A DNA stretch of 64,000 nucleotides. Origin: Siphlonurus alternatus. Taxonomy: Eukaryota > Arthropoda > Insecta > Ephemeroptera > Siphlonuridae. The stretch covers positions 21,110,196 through 21,174,195 of the forward strand of contig OX463778.1 of the NCBI GenBank assembly GCA_949825025.1. The letters run 5' to 3'. The position numbers and the translations under genes are program-made. Below, in pieces: positions 57,735-64,000 of this stretch; position 1 is the stretch's first letter; the number at the start of each line of letters is the position of its first letter. The notes beneath the pieces were generated by a model. That model worked only from the letters and a program-made list of their open reading frames with translations. It was not told the DNA's origin and did no database searches.

Positions 57735-59640
57735 CTACGAATTTCACATTTTTTTAAAATTAATCAATGGAGAATTTATATTAATATTAAAATTTAATAA
57801 TTTCTAGTTCATCCATGATCCAATATGAACAACGTATAAAATAGTTATAGTAATTTAAATATTCAATGGTATGTAATTGACATTTTTGATGCTTTTTTTT
57901 ACGTAATAATTCCAGGAATTATTGTTTTAGAAAGTTATTGAAAATCATGACGTCAATAAAATCAAATACCCACTTTTGTTAAAGAATGGTCCCTAGTAGA
58001 ATTGGTTAAAAATAGCATCAATTAAAAAAAAAAAAAAAAAACATAAAAAGAGCAACTACAAAAAAATCTGCTACTAGTTGTAGACATTTAAAAGTATAAT
58101 ATCAACGGTTTTGTATATTGTTGCTTATTTAATTTATATTTGCATAATTCACTTTTTTGTTTAATATTTTTCATTATTTATTAATTTTAATTACATTGTC
58201 AAGAACATGTCATAAAAAGTATTACAGTTAATTATGTTTTACTATATAACAAAGTAAAAAATAAACTTTTAATAATTTAATAACAAAAGCGTATTAAAAT
58301 TATTGTTTACATACGTATATTTTATGTAATACTTATAAGTACATATTTTTTCTTGATGAACATTAATATTTATAATACAATGATATTTTGTATTGTATAG
58401 AGCTTTTTGCTTGTTATAATAATACAGTATGAATGAAAAGTTGAATAATTATTTGACTATAAAGTGGTATATTGATTATAATTTTAATAATAGCATCGAA
58501 CACAAAGAGATGACATCACCTCCTACTACTCCACGACCTCACTGTGTAATCATAATTTGCCTGGGGACTCCCACAAACAAAAGCGCGATCACGTATACAT
58601 AAAAAAACGGCTAATTAATCAATATCAAGCTGCTCAATTTGTTAACGTTTTTCTAAAACATTACCTTTAATATTATGAGATGATTATTTTTTAACGCATT
58701 TTTTTATATTTAAATTTGTACCAACGTGGGTTATATAGATTTTGTGGTCAATGCCCATAATATAGAGCTTACTTAAAACAGATTATCTCAATATTTTTGA
58801 TTATATATCATGATTCATAACAAAATCTAAGAGCTTGTCATGCAGAACATTGTTGCAATATTCAATTCAATTAATTTATTCAATCACTATCAATATCTAC
58901 CAGGAAATGAATATATATTTATAAGAGTCACTGTCGGTACACTATAATCCATATAAAATGTCAATCTTTCTTATATAATGTAATCTAGAAATGAGGTTGT
59001 ATTAAATATTATGTAACTTGCTCAATTTTGACGTTGAAGATATTGTCTAGCCCTAAGGAGAGTATGTAGGTGTTCATATTATTTTTCTTAGAAATATACA
59101 TAGCAAAATCTTCAGAAAAATATTACAACATTTGATTGAGAATAAAAACAAATTTTACCACTTTCTTCTTTCAAATCTTGAAATTTATATGCACATAATT
59201 GTCATATTATCTGAAAAAAAAAATGTTCTATACTATGTTCTATGTTCTAGCTGATAATTGAAAAAATAAAGTGTTATCATTTTAGATGCAAATTACGATT
59301 AAAAAATTAACACTTTATTGGAAAGAGCTTTTATAAAAATTACGACACAAATTCATCTTTCGAAGATATATAACATTTTTGTTCTTATTTATTGATTCGA
59401 CTTACTTGTAGAATTAACATTGAAATTAAAATCACCATCCTAACTTTTATTTTAAAATAAATAAAAATGCAGGAATTTTTTCATTTACATTTTGTTGCTT
59501 TTAAGAGTTATTATTTATTAAAAACATTTTTTACTTTTAACACAGGGCCTCATATGGAAAGTTTTTTTTATTGTTTTTAACATGTTGCCAACTAAGAAGT
59601 ACAAAAATGTGTCAGAAAATTCACACACTACTGAGATTAT
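57732..59640. other. A/T-rich spacer
   Basis: A small richer patch at 58500-58605 (CCTCCTACTACTCCACGACC, AAGCGCGATCACG). Otherwise nothing recognised. Confidence 0.55.
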
Positions 59641-60330
59641 AATAAATAAGTCGAAGTGAGCGAATCTCTGCAGAGGCAAGCAGGCCATGAAATATGCAGT
59701 CAGACTTCTTTTAAGCAGCAGCAGGCGATGGTTGTGCTTGAATGCTTCTCGTCAAAAGCTTTCAAAACATTTTATCCTCAACTTTGCATAGAAATTTTAC
59801 TGATAACATTAGCAGAAAAAGAGCTGAATTCTGCATTAGACACCTTACTAACTTTTCAATATAAAATATTTAAAAATTTAACTTTTTTTAATTTTTTTTT
59901 CCTAATATAGTTAAAATACTAATAATAATGATGACAATAAATGAATTTGCACGACAAGTTGGAATAAAAAAAAAAAAATAAAGAGCAATGATTTCTCAAC
60001 AGCAGTTCATTGTGGTATGGTATATTTGTTAACAGCCGTTAAATGGAAATGAGGGCGATCGCAACTCCAAGGAAAGTAGCTAATTATCAAGCATGCACTG
60101 TTGTTTAAACTTCTGACAGTGATGCATTTTAATGAATATACTGTGTATGTACAAGCATGACATTCTGCTGCTAGAACCATCGGGAAAATGAACTCACTAC
60201 AGAGGAGTTTATATATAATATATATAATTTGCAATGATTGATATTTTTCAAAACATACACAATCATGATGATGCAATCTGCATGAACTGGTAAGAAACTG
60301 CTTTTTTCAGCTAAATCCCTTTTTGTATTT
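59641..60330. other. Spacer with patches of complex sequence
   Basis: GAGCGAATCTCTGCAGAGGC near 59659 includes the palindrome CTCTGCAGAG. An 84-codon frame starting there is unsupported, as is an 89-codon frame on the minus strand (60007-60276). Confidence 0.45.
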
Positions 60331-60400
60331 TTTTGGCGGTTAGGTGTAAAAACCTAAACCTCACCGCAATAAAGCAAATTTATATTCTATTCTATCCAAA
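60331..60400 (+). mobile_element. LINE-like 3' end with hairpin and ATTCT tail
   Basis: TTTTTTGGCGGTTAGGTGTA folds on ACCTAAACCTCACCGC. AATAAAG and TTATATTCTATTCTATCC follow. A hairpin, then AATAAA, then short ATTCT repeats is a recurrent 3' end of insect non-LTR elements. The rest of the element is absent. Confidence 0.45.
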
Positions 60401-60664
60401 TATATTTGAAAATTAAATGCAACAAAGATACATTGTAAAAACAATTTTTGAACCCTAATATTTTTACAGTTTTATTGAAATCAACATGATACTGTGGTAT
60501 AAGTTTTATATATAGCTTTTTATGTAATATAATGGACAAGGAATAATGTCTTTATTAAAAATTTGTAATCTACACTGCGCAGGTGTAAGAGCATTTTAAA
60601 AATTAAAAGAATTCTTACTAACTGCAGTACATACCATGTCTTATGGTCTTTGTTGCTATACATT
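60401..60664. other. A/T-rich spacer
   Basis: Nothing recognised. Confidence 0.55.
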
Positions 60665-60790
60665 AGTTTCCTTGAGTTAGGTTGGTTAGTCATGCATGGT
60701 TATTAAGAGAAGCCTCCCTGCTCGAATCCTGCCTAATGTGTTTACATGAAATTTAACAATGGAAACGCATGGTTCGTAATGAAAAATAAT
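60665..60790 (+). mobile_element. tRNA-derived SINE head
   Basis: TTAGGTTGGTTAGTCATGCA resembles an A box. CTGCTCGAATCCTGCC, about 40 bases later, carries a B-box-like GCTCGAATCC. The spacing fits a tRNA-derived promoter, but the cloverleaf is degenerate. The following sequence does not contain the body shared by the other SINEs, so it may be a second SINE family. Confidence 0.5.
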
Positions 60791-61255
60791 CATAGAGGAA
60801 GTCTTATGAAGGGTTCCTAGTAAAAAATATTGCAGTTATAAGTTCCACGGTAATAGCAAAGCCCATGCAATAACATTAATGTCAGAGCTATATAAAATAT
60901 AATATGGTAGAGCGCTTAGTTATTATCATAGAAGGAAGGCAAACTCTTTTTTTCTAGAAACTCATAAGAAAATTCGGACGTCTTAAATTCTTTATGTCAA
61001 AATCAATGAATGTAATTATTCTGATACGTAAGAGGCTAATTTTTCAAAAGCAATAATTGACATCCTGCATGATTTTTTATTGACATTTTTTTGGATAGAG
61101 GACCTTAAATTATATATTGTCAAATTTTCAGACTTTTTATATTGAATCCTTTAACATCCTTAAAATCATGCTTCAAAGCGCTGTGATGTCTTTGTCATGG
61201 AAAGATGTTGCATGACTATGACGTCATAGCGTATTTCTCCTTAAGTTTGAGAGTG
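60791..61255. other. A/T-rich spacer
   Basis: TAACATCCTTAAAATCATG near 61151 and CTCCTTAAGTTTGAGAGTGTTA near 61236 are weak inverted partners, and ACTATGACGTCA lies between them. Possibly a worn repeat related to the CRE pair region at 7 kb. Confidence 0.4.
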
Positions 61256-61470
61256 TTAAGGTGCATTTTCATGGGTGATTTCCAGCCTGCGACGCGACGC
61301 AAATAATGAGTACTTGCTGTAATATCCATCGGCAGCCATATTGGGCGATTAAAAGAAAAAGAGCATCGTAATTAATGCGATTACCGGTGAATTCGCCGCC
61401 GCATACGATTTCACAGCTTTTACGTTAAATCGCTCCGCATCACTTTTGTCGCTCATGAAAATAGTGTTAA
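61256..61470. mobile_element. MITE G, copy 2, uninterrupted
   Basis: TTAAGGTGCATTTTCATGGG and GCTCATGAAAATAGTGTTAA are the inverted ends; TTAA occurs at both edges (61256-61259 and 61467-61470). The interior, GAGTACTTGCTGTAATATCC, AAAGAGCATCG and GATTTCACAGCTTTTACG, runs in the same order as in the split copy at 48521-49083 and gives the pre-insertion arrangement. Confidence 0.85.
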
Positions 61471-61680
61471 AAACAACTGAAAAAATAAAAAATTCAAGAA
61501 TCTTTTTCCAAATAATTATGTAATTACAAATTTATCCATTTGATTGTGTTCCCTCCTTTTTTTACTCTATAAAAAAATGCACTACCGTGATAAACTTGAT
61601 CGATGTTTGAACAATTCATGAAGTTAAATACCCAATAGAAAGTTAAATTACTGTAAAGAACAAATTGTTAAAGTACTTAC
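61471..61680. other. A/T-rich spacer
   Basis: No element; it would be intron if the neighbouring candidate exon is real. Confidence 0.5.
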
Positions 61681-61728
61681 GTTCTTATGGAGGATGGTTA
61701 CTTGCAGCAATGTGAAATCCTGCACGAC
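61681..61728 (-). other. Candidate 48-nt exon
   Basis: On the minus strand a pyrimidine tract (TTGCTTGCTCTCTCTCTC) and ACAACTGTTCCAG precede the segment (AG at 61730-61729). The segment starts GTCGTGCAGGATTTC, ends CCTCCATAAGAAC, and is followed by GTAAGTACT, a near-perfect 5' splice site at 61680. Length is 48 nt, a multiple of three. Only phase 0 is open, reading VVQDFTLLQVTILHKN. The phase continuing from upstream sequence reads GRAGFHIAASNHPP and then stops at TAA, so a stop-introducing alternative exon is also possible. No homologous family identified. Confidence 0.35.
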
Positions 61729-63140
61729 CTGGAACAGTTGTTAAATCAATGTTGAGAGAGAGAGCAAGCAAGAATCACGCCGCAACAATGCAGTTGCATT
61801 ATTCAACAGTGTAACAATGAGAAATTGCTCTGCAGTATATAAGAACTACTTCAAGTAAAGTGCACTTCATTTAATCACAAAATTCACATATTTAACTAAA
61901 AATTAATGTACAATAGTCGTGTTCTATTTTCAACTAATATTCATTGAATTCTTATAAATGAATATAGAGTAATAATTATTTTTAATAATACCATTGAATA
62001 AGTAAGTGTATAATATAACAAGTCACAATTATCCTACTCCAGATAAATCACAGACATGTTAACTATATTACCGTTTACTGCATTTAAACAGCTATTAAAA
62101 AAAATGTGCTTATAATTTTGTATTTTTTTTTTTTTTTCCTTTTTGCAAGTGACTTTGCATACAAGAAATTTAATAATAAATATAAAACATGTATATTTTA
62201 ATGAAATTTAAGCTAAGTTACAGTTTGAAACTATTGCTTAACAAGGTGAAAAGTTTTCAAGAAGTGAAGTTTCAAAATCGTGAAGTCATCGACATAATGT
62301 CTTCGTAAGTAGCACGAGTTCTGAAAACAATAAATCACACTTAGTGATTTGGTGACGACGCTTGTCGTCTGTAAAATGTCTTTGGCATTAACTAATAGCA
62401 CAAAAAATGACATGATGTGACACGTCATTTAGTGAGCTTATACAAAAAAGTACATTACTCTTAAAGTGAATATGATGTGGATAATTGACCTTTAATTAAA
62501 GATTTATCAATGTATTTTTATTGTTGTTATTATTATTAATAATTTGACTGAATATTTCTGTAAAAACATAAATGAGGTCATTAACACCTTTAAACAGCAT
62601 TGTTGATTAAAAAAAAAAGATTTTACGGTTGAAGCTTTGAACTTTTTTTAAATTGCAAACTTTATTTCTATCTACCATAGTATACGAAAATCAATGTAAA
62701 AAGGAAAATTAATGAGATTTTAGAGAATTGTATCTCTGAAGTGTTTTTATTCAAACAAACAAGAAATGTGATGCACTTATTTTGCAGTTTTTAACATGTA
62801 ATTAGTAAAGAAAGTATAATCAATACTTAAGGTAATAAAGTGCTTTTAAACATATTTTAAGAGTTCAATTTAAAAGAAAAACTTCTTCTAACTTTAATTT
62901 ATAAATCATTAAGGTCATAAAACAATTTATATAAAATAAACATTAAAAAAAGTTTAATTACAAATTCATGTAAAATGCATAGCCAAGTCATAATAAATTT
63001 TATCAAACCATAGCTAGGGTTGAGGGAAAAAATATTTTCTCTTTTCAAAAGAAGAGCTCTCTTATAAAAGGTTATTCAGAAAACTTTTGCCAACTATGAT
63101 GATAATGCAGAAAAGTCGAGGTAGTAGCTTACTAAACCTA
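61729..63140. other. Spacer
   Basis: The first 120 bases are richer (GAATCACGCCGCAACAATGC) and adjoin the candidate exon; the rest is A/T-rich. The short minus-strand frame at 62231-62428 is unsupported. Confidence 0.5.
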
Positions 63141-63300
63141 CATGCAACAAACGGCATAGCAAACTAGCTTCTCTCTCTCTCTCTGATCTACATGAACATA
63201 TACAATCCCCCCTTCCCCCCAAAGTTGCGGTATTTCACGGCCCCTTTCTCATCTCGCAACCCGCCACACACCTGGACTTAATAAAAAAAAAATAATAATA
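63141..63300. other. C-rich island
   Basis: A CT run (63171-63184) and CCCCCCTTCCCCCC near 63207, with G-quadruplex potential on the opposite strand, followed by CACGGCCCCTTTCTC and CAACCCGCCACACACC. No frame. Confidence 0.4.
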
Positions 63301-64000
63301 CGCACACAAATAAACACGAAGAAGACTTATTCATAAGTATATACTTATACATACACTTTTATGTTTAGCTACTGTTTTTAAATAAACCATAAAATATTGA
63401 CTTTGTTTTTCTTTACGTATAAAAGAAAAATAGAGGGCATTTAAATATTTATAAATGAAAAGATAGATTTATTTATGATATTTTTACATTACATTATGTG
63501 TGTATGATATTCATTCAATTAATATTTTATAATGTATCAATATTAATTAAGCATTTGGTTTTTGTGAATATGATATTTGTTTTTTTCAAGTCGTATAAAA
63601 TACATTATAAAAGCCATGTATATTTTAAGCTTTAAATATGACATTTTTTTTTTACATACGTCAGAGCTACTGTATTAGTATTTATCTTTCTATTTTTTAT
63701 AACCTGAAACTAAACTTCTTATTTACTTTTCATTTTTTTACGCTTTATAAATATTTTAAAAATCACTTAAAAAAAGGGAAAGTAGGAGAAGAAAGAGGGG
63801 AAGGGAAATTTTTTATAGGAAATTATTTTGTATTAAAAGCATTTTCATATCGATATTAAAATTGATTTTAATTTTATATAAATATGTATACTAAAATTAT
63901 TATATATTGCATTATCTTTTCATATTTATAAAAAAAAATTGACCTATTTTATTATTATTTTTTTAATTATGATACTGTAATATCATAAAATTTAACTTTT
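63301..64000. other. A/T-rich spacer
   Basis: Nothing recognised up to the window end. Confidence 0.6.

Overview
The window is A/T-rich eukaryotic nuclear DNA, most likely from an arthropod (probably an insect). The signs are many short palindromic DNA transposons (MITEs), SINE copies whose body resembles a module common in insect SINEs, long (TA)n and (CT)n microsatellites, and the lack of any bacterial gene layout. I could not support a single complete protein-coding gene, tRNA, rRNA or CRISPR array. Almost all open frames here are chance or microsatellite frames. The window is best read as a gene desert: either one very large intron or an intergenic region.

Layout. 1-13 kb: a SINE 3' fragment, a hAT-like MITE, a 31-bp tandem repeat, scattered GC-richer islands, and a TTAA-flanked MITE at 10.2 kb. 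14.25-20.2 kb: a nest of elements in which a palindromic MITE (arms of 299 bp each, TA flanks) is split by a 1.27-kb foldback and a 4.1-kb element. The latter holds a 2.1-kb palindrome that carries a SINE in mirror image in both arms. 25.13-27.27 kb: a 2.14-kb TA-flanked inverted repeat built from 131-bp tandem units. 29-34 kb: hairpin MITEs, a LINE-like tail, a repeated segment and a hAT end. 36-57 kb: microsatellite-associated islands, several SINE copies, a second TTAA MITE and one MITE inserted into another (48.5-49.1 kb). 57-64 kb: two long (TA)n tracts, a LINE-like tail, a tRNA-derived SINE head and an intact relative of the split MITE.

The non-repetitive part is punctuated by islands of higher GC and sequence complexity (about 1.4-1.9, 2.75-3.06, 5.5, 6.3, 12.9-13.2, 14.0, 27.9-28.3, 35.4, 37.0, 38.3, 39.2-39.6, 43.6-44.0, 47.3, 51.1, 54.2, 55.3, 56.5 and 61.7 kb). 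They are the best candidates for enhancers, promoters or small exons. Two contain splice-bounded, in-frame segments: 48 nt on the minus strand at 61681-61728 and 84 nt on the plus strand at 27982-28065.

No operon-like system or gene cluster is visible. The novelty lies in transposon architecture and in the candidate exons. All similarity statements come from reading the sequence by eye; no alignment or database search was run.
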